Below are positions 20,771 through 29,909 of a stretch of DNA of 64,000 nt, in pieces. The notes under the pieces were generated by a model. That model did no database searches and was not told where the DNA came from. It was given only the letters and a program-made list of their open reading frames with translations. The stretch's first letter is position 1. Each line of letters opens with the position of its first letter. Origin of the DNA: Cardinium endosymbiont of Culicoides punctatus. GTDB lineage: Bacteria > Bacteroidota > Bacteroidia > Cytophagales > Amoebophilaceae. The translations under genes were made by a program, and so were the position numbers. The stretch is taken from the NCBI RefSeq assembly GCF_004354815.1, contig NZ_QWJI01000002.1, forward strand, positions 1 to 64,000, in the 5' to 3' direction.

Positions 20771-20837
20771 TATTGCTTCATCTAGAATGATCAACTATTC
20801 CTAGTTATTTGAAAACGTTTTTATATCTTTATATCGT

Positions 20838-20960
20838 AACTAAAACATAGCCTGATCTGTCTTCATGGGAGATAGTGATACACTTGTTACACGTATCGCT
20901 GATGTAGCCTTCTTTACTATTATTGCCTACATGGCTCATTAAGACATATCCGAGCAATAA
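20838..20960 (+). repeat. Duplicated upstream module, copy A
   Basis: About 123 bp directly before the nuclease-like lipoprotein gene at 20984. It is roughly 80% similar to the reverse complement of 39181-39301, which lies directly before another lipoprotein gene of a different family. The last 25 bases (CTACATGGCTCATTAAGACATATC and neighbours) are identical. One frame is partly shared (VTRI.DVAFF....YMAH then stop), so it may be the 3' end of an old gene reused as a 5' leader or promoter. Confidence 0.7.
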
Positions 20961-20983
20961 AAAATAATTATCGATTAATTATC

Positions 20984-22117
20984 ATGAATAAATTAATTTT
21001 AACAGCGTTTTGTTTTATTTCTTCAGTTTTTTTTGCTTGTAAACAGCAAAAACTTGGTATGGATCCTGTACACTATTCAAGTGATGAAGAAGATCGCATA
21101 TATAGTGATATAGTACCAGTACCACCAGCTGGAACCAAACAACTTGTTTCTTTTGATTATGCTATTAAACACCTTTTAAGAAGTAAAACAGACTATGAGA
21201 TATTAGAAAGCTTTATTTCTTCTATACTTACTCATTATGGTGGACCAGAGATAGAAATATTAGAACTTCTTGAGAGTGAAACTAATAAAGGAAGTAAAAA
21301 AGACAAGGGTTCTTTGGTAGATATGCTTGTAAAAGATAAATATGGAAATAAGTATATAGTAGAGATAGAACGTAATATTAAAAGATCTTTTTTTCATAAA
21401 GCACTTTATACAACTTCACGTACTATAGTTGATTCACTTGCTGCAGGTATGGATTATTCTACTATCAAAAAAGTATACCATATCAATCTTTTATATTTTA
21501 CGCCAGATAAAAATATGTCGTCATTATGTAGGGGAAAAACTATATATCATAACATAAATAATGAAGAAATTGATATTCTTTTGGAATTAGATGAAAGAGA
21601 TAGGAATGGTAATAAAATTATAGTTCATGCAAGTAATATAACACCAGATTATTTTATAATATCTATTCCGGAATTTGAAAAAAGAGAATCAACTAATGCT
21701 TTGGAAGATTGGTTTTATATACTTAAAAATGATACAGTTCCTGAAATTGAACATTTGCCTCAATCATGCATAAAGAAAATTGAAAATAAATTAACTTATT
21801 TAAAACTTCCAGAAGAAAAGAAAAATGCTTATCAGCGTTACATACTAAGACGAACCGAAAAACAAATCGACATGAATAGAGCTAAAGAGGAAGGTAGAGA
21901 GGAAGAACGAATAAAGAATTTTAAGAAAAATCAGGAAAGGAAAAGAAAAATAATTGAAAAAGTGGTAAAAAAAGGATTGAGTAAAAATAATCCCATTGAT
22001 GTTATCAGGAAAAAAGCAAGATTAGCAATAAACAATGTATTTAGCGACTGTTCTGATATAGATGAAGAATTTGATAGACAAGCTAAAAAACTTCGCACAG
22101 AACAACCAGAAGAATAA
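20984..22117 (+). CDS. Rpn/PD-(D/E)XK nuclease-family protein with lipoprotein signal
   Basis: A 377-aa protein. Residues 1-20 form a lipoprotein signal peptide ending FFACK with the lipobox Cys. From about residue 43 it matches the Rpn/PDDEXK_2 'transposase' family: SFDYAIKHLLRSKTDYEILE, then SLVDMLVKDKYGNKYIVEIE, which supplies the Asp and the E-x-E of the PD-(D/E)XK site, then FFHKALYTTSRTIVDSL. A charged Lys/Glu-rich region follows (about 295-330). Family members promote recA-independent recombination or act as decayed nucleases and are normally cytosolic, so the lipoprotein leader is odd. The close relative at 26418-27458 has no leader. The upstream module 20838-20960 is shared with the gene at 37278-39173. 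Confidence 0.8.
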   Translation: MNKLILTAFCFISSVFFACKQQKLGMDPVHYSSDEEDRIYSDIVPVPPAGTKQLVSFDYAIKHLLRSKTDYEILESFISSILTHYGGPEIEILELLESETNKGSKKDKGSLVDMLVKDKYGNKYIVEIERNIKRSFFHKALYTTSRTIVDSLAAGMDYSTIKKVYHINLLYFTPDKNMSSLCRGKTIYHNINNEEIDILLELDERDRNGNKIIVHASNITPDYFIISIPEFEKRESTNALEDWFYILKNDTVPEIEHLPQSCIKKIENKLTYLKLPEEKKNAYQRYILRRTEKQIDMNRAKEEGREEERIKNFKKNQERKRKIIEKVVKKGLSKNNPIDVIRKKARLAINNVFSDCSDIDEEFDRQAKKLRTEQPEE

Positions 22118-22917
22118 ATACTTAGAACTTACATTGAGATACCCCCATTGTCTAAAAAGATGGGTCTTTTGAAAAAACGTAACTACCCAGGTACCTTTTT
22201 TGAAGTTTATAAAAATTACTGATTGTTAAATGGAAATATTTTTATCAATTTTAATATTTTGGAAAATGTGCTACCAAAATTTTTACACGAATTTTGTATT
22301 TCATTACAAATCAACTATAAAAACAACAACTGTTGTATGTAGAACATAGGGTACCTGGGTAGTTACGAAAAAACCCTGCCCATGCTATAAAATCATATAG
22401 CTCAATTCTATACTTTGCAACTCCTTGCAGTAATGTATGATATGCTAAAAACATATACAACAAAAAAATCAGATATGAACCTTTCTGCTAATAAAAAATG
22501 GCGCAAAGGATAGCTTACCTGTTGCGTAAGCCCTCTAAAGGTAATACAGATGATTGCAAAAGGTTCATTCAGCCCTAGTAAGGTAAACGTACAAGGGAAA
22601 CTATGGCCTATTTTGTATGACTCGATAAACAAATATTGGATAGTTTAAGAAAAATAATTACATTAAAATATAGACCAGGTGAAATAAGCTTTTTGTAATG
22701 AAAAAACGCTGAGGTAAGGGAGGTATTCAACCCCTAAATTTATTTAGTAAGTTAGGGAATTTTTAGGGTATAAATGTAAGTAGTAGCAGTAGCTACTTAG
22801 AACTATTATACGTACATGTAGACTAACTATACATCTTTGTTGCAAAATGATTGTATGTTACTTATATGTACTTGTGAATATTTTTCCAAAACAGCCAAAC
22901 AATAAGCAACATTTTAC
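22118..22917. other. Gene-poor stretch with one inverted-repeat element
   Basis: 800 bases without a convincing gene. They contain the element 22178-22367. The open frame at 22408-22632 (minus) shows no family features and is judged fortuitous. The last 250 bases should hold the promoter of the gene at 22918. Confidence 0.5.
22178..22367. repeat. MITE-like element with 18-bp perfect inverted ends
   Basis: CGTAACTACCCAGGTACC at 22178-22195 is the exact reverse complement of 22350-22367. The interior is about 150 AT-rich bases without an ORF. AAAAAA lies directly outside each end and may be the target duplication. One end is related to 76-150 of this window. Confidence 0.75.
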
Positions 22918-24384
22918 ATGAAAAAAACAAATACATTCGAGAGAAAAAAAATCAGTAATTTGGCACTTGCTTTTTTCTCCATGCTGTTTTATTTCTTTTT
23001 TTTGTTACCAGATGTAACCAACGGAAATGCTATCGATAGCAAACATGCTACAAATTCCACCACAATACGTGAGACACGTAATACAATGGAAAAAAAAAAT
23101 ATGGTTAACCAGAAACCAGATAACAATGACAATAATAAAGTGCAGGAAAACATTTTAGATGACTATAAAAATATAAAAGATTTTTATGCTTATGATCCTG
23201 TTACTCAGGAATGGGTTCAAATTAAATCATTTAAAATTATACAAGATTATCAACAAGACCATAAACCAGATCTAGCAGCTACCTTAGAAAGCTATATGGC
23301 CTTTTGGGCCTATAATGCTACTGACCAAGGCTGGTATAAGGTTAGTCTTATAAAATATTTGCAACAAACCGACACCCAGCAAACCAATGTCACAATCAAT
23401 GATGACTCTGCTACTATTTCTATCAAAAAACAAGTCCTATCGGACAATAGAAATGAGTTAAATAGCCCATCTAATGATGAATTATTGGAAGAATTGCTGG
23501 GTGTTCACACGCCTACTGCTGATCGTACTGCTCCGATGGGAGATCGCATGTGGTGGTCAAACTTTTCTTTTGATTTTACGCTTGGCACCGGAGCTGTTTT
23601 CTACCAAAATAGTTTGGTAAATATGGGTTTTATAAAAAAATCATCACAAGAATGCTTCTTGATTACGAATGGTGGTGAAATGTATAAGCAAAACTGGTTT
23701 TATCATACGCTTAACCGTGTTCATAAATCTGGTGCAAAGGGTATTTCCATTTTACCTAAAAACAATAATATATCATTTAAAGGTAAAGGATGGGCAATTC
23801 CCATTACACTGGGTGTGCAATATACTTTTTGGGAGCAATTAATCGTTGGTGTAGGTAGGGAACTCATATTTAATTACACGACTAAATTAGTTCATAGTAA
23901 TACTTCTACAACATTATCCTTACATAAAACATGGTCAGCTCAAGGCAGATGGTTTGCTAAATGTGGCTGGTACTGTTTTAACAATGAATCCCATAGACTT
24001 TTTGTAGATATTCGGTTATTTTATGTACACCATTTAGGTAATATGTTGCGCAAAACAATAACATTTGGCTCTTATTTGCATCAAGCAGCTGCCTACAATA
24101 TTGGCTTTGGCTATGAGCAACAATTTACAGATTGTTTTTCATTAACCTCTCGCTTTGCTGTAGAATGGCAGCGTTTTAAACAATTTGCGGGTCAGTCTTC
24201 CTATAACATTGTTTACAGCCAGCCAGCTATCTATGTACAGGTTGGATTATCCATGCAGTTGCCTCAATCCAGCGGTTGTGCATCGTTACAGAAAAAGACG
24301 ATAAAGTCTTCCAAACGTATAAAAAGCAAAACAAGTCAGTCCCCAGCGTTAACAGAAACACAAGACTTGCTGGATAGCAATTGA
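22918..24384 (+). CDS. Predicted outer-membrane barrel protein, unknown function
   Basis: A 488-aa protein with an N-terminal signal anchor or signal peptide (hydrophobic about residues 14-31). A region of about 150 residues contains two similar short units, FYAYDPVTQEWVQIKSF and FWAYNATDQGWYKVSL, possibly a duplicated small motif. From about residue 205 the sequence alternates hydrophobic and polar residues with many aromatics (NFSFDFTLGTGAVFYQ, AIPITLGVQYTFWEQLIVGV, AAYNIGFGYEQQF), as in outer-membrane beta-barrels, followed by a basic, Ser-rich tail. No family is recognised. It may be a surface protein facing the host cytoplasm, which is inference. It stands alone. Confidence 0.6.
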   Translation: MKKTNTFERKKISNLALAFFSMLFYFFFLLPDVTNGNAIDSKHATNSTTIRETRNTMEKKNMVNQKPDNNDNNKVQENILDDYKNIKDFYAYDPVTQEWVQIKSFKIIQDYQQDHKPDLAATLESYMAFWAYNATDQGWYKVSLIKYLQQTDTQQTNVTINDDSATISIKKQVLSDNRNELNSPSNDELLEELLGVHTPTADRTAPMGDRMWWSNFSFDFTLGTGAVFYQNSLVNMGFIKKSSQECFLITNGGEMYKQNWFYHTLNRVHKSGAKGISILPKNNNISFKGKGWAIPITLGVQYTFWEQLIVGVGRELIFNYTTKLVHSNTSTTLSLHKTWSAQGRWFAKCGWYCFNNESHRLFVDIRLFYVHHLGNMLRKTITFGSYLHQAAAYNIGFGYEQQFTDCFSLTSRFAVEWQRFKQFAGQSSYNIVYSQPAIYVQVGLSMQLPQSSGCASLQKKTIKSSKRIKSKTSQSPALTETQDLLDSN

Positions 24385-24735
24385 CCTTCATTTTTCGCAT
24401 GCCCCTTTTCTTTCCTAAAGCTATGCATTGCCTTCGTGTACATTATATTTTTGCATTAAGATGGGCTATGCTATGCTACTGAACAAAGTATAATACATTT
24501 TAAAACTTAAAAATAATATAAAATCATTGTTTTTAAATAGTATATTCCGTATAATTGGGCACAGTGTTCTATATTTTGGGAAACTTGGGTTTAGATATCC
24601 GTTTTTGATTCTCGATTGCTAGAACAGGCTAAAGAAATGGGCTTGAACCTTGTTAATCTATTTTTCTAAAGATTTCATGGAGAAACCATTGAAATAGATA
24701 TGGTAATTTAACAACAATATTAAACTATTGCTATT
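24385..24735. other. Intergenic stretch, nothing certain
   Basis: 351 AT-rich bases between two putative outer-membrane protein genes. A short open stretch near 24610-24670 reads DSRLLEQAKEMGLNLVNLFF and stops; it could be a gene relic but is too short to name. No inverted repeat was noticed. Confidence 0.4.
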
Positions 24736-26040
24736 ATGAAAATAAAAATAACACTATTAAGTTGGTTGGTAGCAAATGGCATAACGCATGCTGCATATGC
24801 TGATGATAAACTCAATCAAGATGAATCAGCTTCTGAGACATTCATTATAAATGAAGGGGAGCAACAACCAGCAGATACGCATAAAGAACTAAAAGAAAAA
24901 GAAGAAGGAGAGGAAGAAGAAGCAGATAAGGGAGAGCCTACACGTTTTAAGGTTAGTGGTTCAATTAAAATGGATCCTTCTATTGCTATTCAAGATAGTG
25001 AAATTACTTCTAAGAATCAGGTAGCTGCAACATTAACCTGTAAGGCAGATGTCCCAAAGGTATTATGTGACAAGGATGCAGCAATAAACATAAGTGCCTC
25101 TTTTAAGAAAGAGAAGGTTACATTGACGGGAGCTACTGTAACACTAGCAAAGATGCTAACAGTAGGGTATACGAGTAGTATTTTGGCAAATAAGGAAGCC
25201 AATACTGCATCCTTGATAAGTGCAAAAATTTTTCAAATAAAAATGGAGCATGCTTTTGATTGGTTTAGGCTTGGCTATGCCGTTGAAAGTCCTGTTGTAT
25301 TGCAAACAGGGAAATTCGATAAAAATGCGCCACTGATAGATAAAAATAAACCTGCAAAAAAAGATCAGCCTAAACCAATTACATTGGATAAAAAAGAGGA
25401 TGTAACTTCCCCTCTTAATTTTAAGTTAAAAGGTACTTCCCCCACTTTTGGATTAAGCTTAGGATTGGTTACCGATCGGGTTGATATTGGGTTAAGTGGT
25501 TTGGGTAGATTTACAGATTATACCCATAAAGACGTTAATGATACGCAACCGAAAGAAAAGAAAGAGTATCTACTTACTTGGGGAGGTAATTTAGGTATTC
25601 AGTATAAAATAGTACCTAAGCAATTTACTATTAAAGGGCAGGCCACTTATGTTCGTGGTTTAGGAGACTATCTGGCTGGATTTAAAGCGATACAAGGTAA
25701 TGTGCGGAAAGAAATGTGTGCCGTTTACTATACGGAACCAAGTAAAAGTGATTTGTTTTGTATAAATGCCTATGGTTTTGGAGGGGATGTAGAATGGTGT
25801 ATCACACCTAAGTTTACTTTTTCCGTTTCGGGTGATTACATTACTACGGTAAAAGATGCAGATAAACCAGGTATCGCTTTTGGCAGTTCATGGAGTGTGA
25901 ACCCAGAAATGAAATACAAACTTAGTAAACGTTGGACTGTTTCAACGAAATATACGCTGTCCAAAGAAAATAAAGTAGACTCCAAGCTCTCTGAAGGCGT
26001 GGAAAATAAGATTGGAGGAGGCATAAGTTTTAGCTTCTAG
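24736..26040 (+). CDS. Predicted porin-like outer-membrane protein, unknown family
   Basis: A 434-aa protein with a signal peptide (residues 1-22, ending AYADD). An acidic low-complexity linker (KEKEEGEEEEADKGE, about residues 53-68) precedes a C-terminal domain full of alternating strands such as LKGTSPTFGLSLGLVTDRVDIG, each flanked by charged turns. The protein ends KIGGGISFSF with a terminal Phe, the usual signal for BAM-dependent barrels. No family is recognised. It may act as a porin or a surface protein. The acidic linker is unusual. It stands alone, with a hairpin at 26083-26166 downstream. Confidence 0.65.
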   Translation: MKIKITLLSWLVANGITHAAYADDKLNQDESASETFIINEGEQQPADTHKELKEKEEGEEEEADKGEPTRFKVSGSIKMDPSIAIQDSEITSKNQVAATLTCKADVPKVLCDKDAAINISASFKKEKVTLTGATVTLAKMLTVGYTSSILANKEANTASLISAKIFQIKMEHAFDWFRLGYAVESPVVLQTGKFDKNAPLIDKNKPAKKDQPKPITLDKKEDVTSPLNFKLKGTSPTFGLSLGLVTDRVDIGLSGLGRFTDYTHKDVNDTQPKEKKEYLLTWGGNLGIQYKIVPKQFTIKGQATYVRGLGDYLAGFKAIQGNVRKEMCAVYYTEPSKSDLFCINAYGFGGDVEWCITPKFTFSVSGDYITTVKDADKPGIAFGSSWSVNPEMKYKLSKRWTVSTKYTLSKENKVDSKLSEGVENKIGGGISFSF

Positions 26041-26082
26041 TGTGCTATAGCAGCTGGATTAGATGCAGCTAAGTGGAAACTT

Positions 26083-26166
26083 GAAAAGTGTTGCTTGCTT
26101 CTATTTGGGATTTTTATAGTTAAAGTAATAGTTTCTAGATGGTTTATATGCAAGCAACACTTTTTC
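26083..26166. repeat. Long hairpin after the porin-like gene
   Basis: GAAAAGTGTTGCTTGC at 26083-26098 is repeated inverted at 26150-26166 with one extra T. The loop is about 50 bases. It lies 43 bp after the stop codon and may act as a terminator or be a small repeat element. The rest of the 26041-26417 gap holds only AT-rich sequence and a weaker hairpin near 26255-26305. Confidence 0.5.
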
Positions 26167-26417
26167 TATGCTAATAGGAGTAGACCTGTTAGGTAATTTA
26201 TCGGCCTACTGAATTAGCCTAAAAAATCCACTCAAAAATCCATTTTTTATTATAAAATGACAAAAATATACTGTTTAGTCCTTATTTTTTGGTCATTTTT
26301 GTGCAAATACTAATGTGTAGCAGTCTGAGTTTTTGACCGGCTTACTTATGCAATAGGTTTAATGACTATATTAGTTCCATGGATACATAGTTTATTAACC
26401 TTAAAAATAATAGCGTC

Positions 26418-27458
26418 ATGTTAGAAAAGCCTTTAATATCCTTTGATTATGCGATCAAGTATTTGTTAAGAAATAAAGGAGATTATGATATTATAGAAGG
26501 CTTTATTTCCGCTTTACTGCATACCAGAGGCTATAAGCCAGTTAGGATAAATGCCTTATTAGATGGAGAAAGCAATAAGGAGGCTGCTGATTTAAAAAGG
26601 TCTATAGCAGATTTAGTAGTAGAAGATATAGATGGCAATAAGTATATCGTAGAAATTGAACGGGCTTTTACCTTACACTTTATGCATAAGGCCTGTTTTA
26701 ATAGCTCCAGGTTGGTAGTAGATAGTATTTTTGGTAATCAAGACTATACAAGCATAAAGAAGATTTTTCATATCAGTATTTTATATTTTGCTACCAAAGA
26801 ATTAAACCAACCGATTTACCATGGTAAAACCATTATCCATAGTATAGATAAAGAACATCCTGTAGATATGCGTATCGTTAACCAAGGGTTAATTGCCTAT
26901 GAGCATCATAATGTATTTCCCGAATACTTTTTTATATCTGTACCTTCCTTTAATAACGTTATCCATAATGAAATAGATGAATGGTTGTATTTTATGAAAC
27001 ATTCAGATGTAGGTCAAGACTTTAAGTCTCCCTATATGCAAAAGGTAGCTGATCGTCTGAATGTACTTAAGATGGATACAGCAGAACGTAATAACTATTA
27101 TTATTATGTAAAAAAAGCCATAGAAGCCGATGATACCCTTTCCTCTGCAAAAATAGAAGGAGAAAGGGTTGGTATAGAAAAAGGCGAAAAGATTGGAATA
27201 GAGAAAGGTAAACAAGAAGGCGAAAAGATTGGTTTAGAGAAAGGTAAACAAGAAGGCGAAAAGATTGGTTTAGAAAAAGGCAAACAAGAAGGCGAAAAGA
27301 TTGGTCTAGAGAAAGGTAAACAAGCAGCACTTCATGCTACTGCCTTAAAGATGCTAACATTAGGTATGGATATAGATACCATAGCAAGTATTACCATGCT
27401 TTCTAAGGAAGAGATATATGCTATTGTTAAAGATAATGGTGGTAGCTTAAATATATGA
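26418..27458 (+). CDS. Rpn/PD-(D/E)XK nuclease-family protein with tandem Glu/Lys repeats
   Basis: A 346-aa cytosolic member of the Rpn/PDDEXK_2 'transposase' family. The domain begins at residue 7 (ISFDYAIKYLLRNKGDYDII). The catalytic-site region is SIADLVVEDIDGNKYIVEIE, with Asp and E-x-E. FMHKACFNSSRLVVDSIF follows. At about residues 255-303 four tandem 12-aa units (GEKIG(I/L)EKGKQE) are encoded by 36-bp DNA repeats. The C-terminal LKMLTLGMDIDTIASITMLSKEEI is the usual short helical end of these proteins. Family members can promote horizontal gene transfer through DNA cleavage. Compared with 20984-22117 it lacks the lipoprotein leader. Confidence 0.85.
   Translation: MLEKPLISFDYAIKYLLRNKGDYDIIEGFISALLHTRGYKPVRINALLDGESNKEAADLKRSIADLVVEDIDGNKYIVEIERAFTLHFMHKACFNSSRLVVDSIFGNQDYTSIKKIFHISILYFATKELNQPIYHGKTIIHSIDKEHPVDMRIVNQGLIAYEHHNVFPEYFFISVPSFNNVIHNEIDEWLYFMKHSDVGQDFKSPYMQKVADRLNVLKMDTAERNNYYYYVKKAIEADDTLSSAKIEGERVGIEKGEKIGIEKGKQEGEKIGLEKGKQEGEKIGLEKGKQEGEKIGLEKGKQAALHATALKMLTLGMDIDTIASITMLSKEEIYAIVKDNGGSLNI
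27183..27326 (+). repeat. Four 36-bp in-frame tandem repeats
   Basis: Four nearly identical 36-bp units encode GEKIG(I/L)EKGKQE inside the Rpn-family gene. The units differ at a few positions only, so recent unit duplication is likely and copy number may vary between strains. Confidence 0.9.
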
Positions 27459-27612
27459 TGGTATAAATCATTGATATAGAATATTTTCTATTTATAATAG
27501 TAATTGCTACTATATAAATAGACAAACTGCTTGGACGACTTAACGCCATATAATTTAGGCCATCGTCCTAAAATTTTACTAAATTAGTAGCGTTAACAAC
27601 TAAAGTTTAACT

Positions 27613-28140
27613 ATGAATGTTTTAGACATTTTATTTATCCTACTACTTACCTGGGGAGGGTATAATGGATTTAAAAAGGGCTTTGTTTCAGAGTTGGTTA
27701 CATCTTCGCTATTGGTATTTGGATTAATTAAAGGGGCAACCATGTTTTCTATCCTACTGCCTATTACGAGAAAATATTTCCCATTTTTATCCACAGCTGC
27801 CCCCATATGTCTAGGGATTGTAATGTTTTTGATAGGAGGTGGTATCATTTTACTGCTTAGTAAAATGATTAAAGCCATTTTACACGTTACCTTTTTAGGT
27901 ATTTTTGATAGTTTATTGGGCGCATTCTTAGGGATAACAAAGTTGGCATTTTTTATAAGCCTGTTAGCTTTTTTAGGGAATTATACAGCATCCACTACTT
28001 TTTTGAAGCCCTATATGAATAATAGCACATTATTCCCAGTATTGGAGCCGATTGTCCCTAAAATTTTGCAATCTATTTCTACAATACCTGTGCCACATCA
28101 TGTGCATATAGAAAATATTCAAAATCATGGATATAGATAA
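27613..28140 (+). CDS. cvpA: CvpA-family membrane protein
   Basis: A 175-aa protein with four hydrophobic helices and the CvpA signature at the start: NVLDILFILLLTWGGYNGFKKGFV, where the G-x-x-x-G-F/K-G motif is conserved. LGIFDSLLGAFLGITK later is also typical. CvpA proteins are inner-membrane proteins linked to colicin V production and to envelope stress or purine metabolism. The stop codon overlaps the start of the downstream HIT gene by 14 bp, so both are probably translated from one message. Confidence 0.88.
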   Translation: MNVLDILFILLLTWGGYNGFKKGFVSELVTSSLLVFGLIKGATMFSILLPITRKYFPFLSTAAPICLGIVMFLIGGGIILLLSKMIKAILHVTFLGIFDSLLGAFLGITKLAFFISLLAFLGNYTASTTFLKPYMNNSTLFPVLEPIVPKILQSISTIPVPHHVHIENIQNHGYR

Positions 28141-28603
28141 AAGTACCAAAGAAACAAATTGTATATTTTGCGATATTGTGGCTGGCAGGGCTCCTTGCCA
28201 TAAAGTATGGGAAGATGCAGGCTACTTAGCCTTTTTGTCAATATTTCCCAATACAGAGGGATTTACTGTTGTAATACCCAAGCATCATCTCAGTAGCTAT
28301 ATCTTTGATCATTCCTTAGATGAAATCTACTCACTAATGAGGGCTGCTAAACATGTTTCTTCCATATTGGTTAATAAATTTACAACGGTAGCTAGAACGG
28401 CACTTATATTTGAAGGTTATGGTGTAAATCATCTACATGTTAAACTCATTCCACTCCATGGTACAAAAACAGAACACTGGAACCAGATGACCTCTACCAT
28501 AAAAAACAAATTTGAGACATATCCTGGCTATATTTCTTCACATGATGCAGAACGTGAATCAGACGAAAAGTTAGCCGCATTAGCAGCCTTCTTAAGAGGT
28601 TAG
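28127..28603 (+). CDS. HIT-family hydrolase
   Basis: A 158-aa protein opening with the HIT-family CIFCDIVAGRAPCHKV, with two zinc-type cysteines, then GFTVVIPKHH. The catalytic triad region reads VNHLHVKLIPLHG; the usual third His of the H-x-H-x-H triad is Lys, as in a subset of HIT proteins. HIT enzymes hydrolyse nucleoside phosphoramidates or dinucleoside polyphosphates such as Ap4A. The first ATG overlaps the end of cvpA, indicating translational coupling. The length is slightly above that of a minimal HIT protein because of the C-terminal helix. Confidence 0.87.
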   Translation: MDIDKSTKETNCIFCDIVAGRAPCHKVWEDAGYLAFLSIFPNTEGFTVVIPKHHLSSYIFDHSLDEIYSLMRAAKHVSSILVNKFTTVARTALIFEGYGVNHLHVKLIPLHGTKTEHWNQMTSTIKNKFETYPGYISSHDAERESDEKLAALAAFLRG

Positions 28604-28661
28604 TTGGCTTATCTGGTACATGTTTTGTTCAAAATTATATTGAAATATATTACAGAAGTGA

Positions 28662-29318
28662 TCATAAGACGTCACGCTTAATTAGCATAGTCTTAATAGC
28701 TTGTTCATATACTGTTGTTACCTCTTCCATATGCTTAATGGTTATACCCAAGTTTGTAAGTATCCCATTTTTAAGGCTATAAATAAGTCCATAGACTGTA
28801 AGCATTTGATTTTTTGCCCAAGCCTCTTGAACAATAGTTGTTTGGCAAACATTTATAGTTTGCTCAATGACATTCAATTTGCATAGAAGATCCCATTTCT
28901 TATGCTCTGTTTCTATTTTTTCAAAATGAGTAGCATATTTCTGTTTGATATCTTGAACATGACGCAGCCAGTTATCTGTTAATCCAACACGATCACCATT
29001 TAAAGCAGCTTTTATGCCACCACAACCATAATGGCCGACAACCATAATGTGTTGGATTTTCAGTATATCTACTGCATATTGTATGACAGATAAACAGTTT
29101 AAGTCAGTATGGATTACAAGATTTGCAATATTGCGATGCACAAATATATCTCCAGGCAAAAGCCCTACAATTTGATTTGCTGGCACCCGACTGTCAGAAC
29201 ACCCAATCCATAAGTAATGCGGTGCTTGTTGTGTTGCTAATCTGTTAAAGAAATCTGGATCTTCTTCTTGAATAGCAAGAGACCATGTTTTGTTATTTTT
29301 AAGCAGTTGATCAATCAT
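28662..29318 (-). CDS. Beta-class carbonic anhydrase
   Basis: A 218-aa protein of beta-carbonic-anhydrase length. The zinc site is complete: IGCSDSRVPANQ supplies Cys and the Asp-Arg dyad, and VVGHYGCGGIKAAL supplies His and Cys. GDIFVHRNIANLV is the conserved region between them. It interconverts CO2 and bicarbonate in the cytosol, feeding carboxylases such as acetyl-CoA carboxylase. The gene is convergent with the HIT gene and about 590 bp from the ankyrin gene. All catalytic residues are present. Confidence 0.94.
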   Translation of the reverse strand: MIDQLLKNNKTWSLAIQEEDPDFFNRLATQQAPHYLWIGCSDSRVPANQIVGLLPGDIFVHRNIANLVIHTDLNCLSVIQYAVDILKIQHIMVVGHYGCGGIKAALNGDRVGLTDNWLRHVQDIKQKYATHFEKIETEHKKWDLLCKLNVIEQTINVCQTTIVQEAWAKNQMLTVYGLIYSLKNGILTNLGITIKHMEEVTTVYEQAIKTMLIKRDVL

Positions 29319-29909
29319 AATTAAAAAAAGGAATATTGGATTTTTTATATTCCAGAAAAATTATAGACCAATGAGTCTATATAGCTCCCATATTACTATA
29401 ATTTTTTGACTTTCAAAACACATCAGTTAAATCTATGCGTTGTATGTAGCATATAGTTAAACACTATATGTATACACCACTAAAGTGCAATACCTATGTT
29501 TTATTTGCACCAATATTTTTTATATAGCTTCTTATTGAAGCCATTTTTACATTTATATCGGTTAGGTCTTCAAAGCTGTTTCCTGCAGCGTATTTGTTTG
29601 AAATAATTAACTACTTATACTTATTATTAAGAATAACAAAATAAACTTAATTTCAATGATTTATATCATAATAAATTTAAATCACCATCCAATTTGTTTT
29701 TTTATAAATTATTTGTTATTCTATAGTTAAGCACTTATGATGATAGGTGTTTAAATGTCTTTTACAAGGGGTAAAATTATGGGTATCTGTAAAAATTATT
29801 ATAGATTCCACGTGTTTGGTTTTATATATATTTTTGGAATAGCTGAGTTCTAAATTGGGCCTTGAAACATCATTAAAATAAATTCTAACAATTTCTACTA
29901 CTAATTACT
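29319..29909. other. Intergenic stretch, nothing recognised
   Basis: 591 AT-rich bases between divergent genes. No ORF, tRNA or strong inverted repeat was found. It must contain promoters for the carbonic anhydrase gene and for the ankyrin gene. Confidence 0.45.

Noticed and set aside
22408-22632. 74-aa minus-strand ORF
   Set aside because: No signal, family motif or neighbour support; composition fits a chance frame in AT-rich spacer.
27003-27330. Minus-strand ORFs rich in Leu/Phe/Tyr
   Set aside because: Antisense to the 36-bp repeats of the Rpn-family gene.
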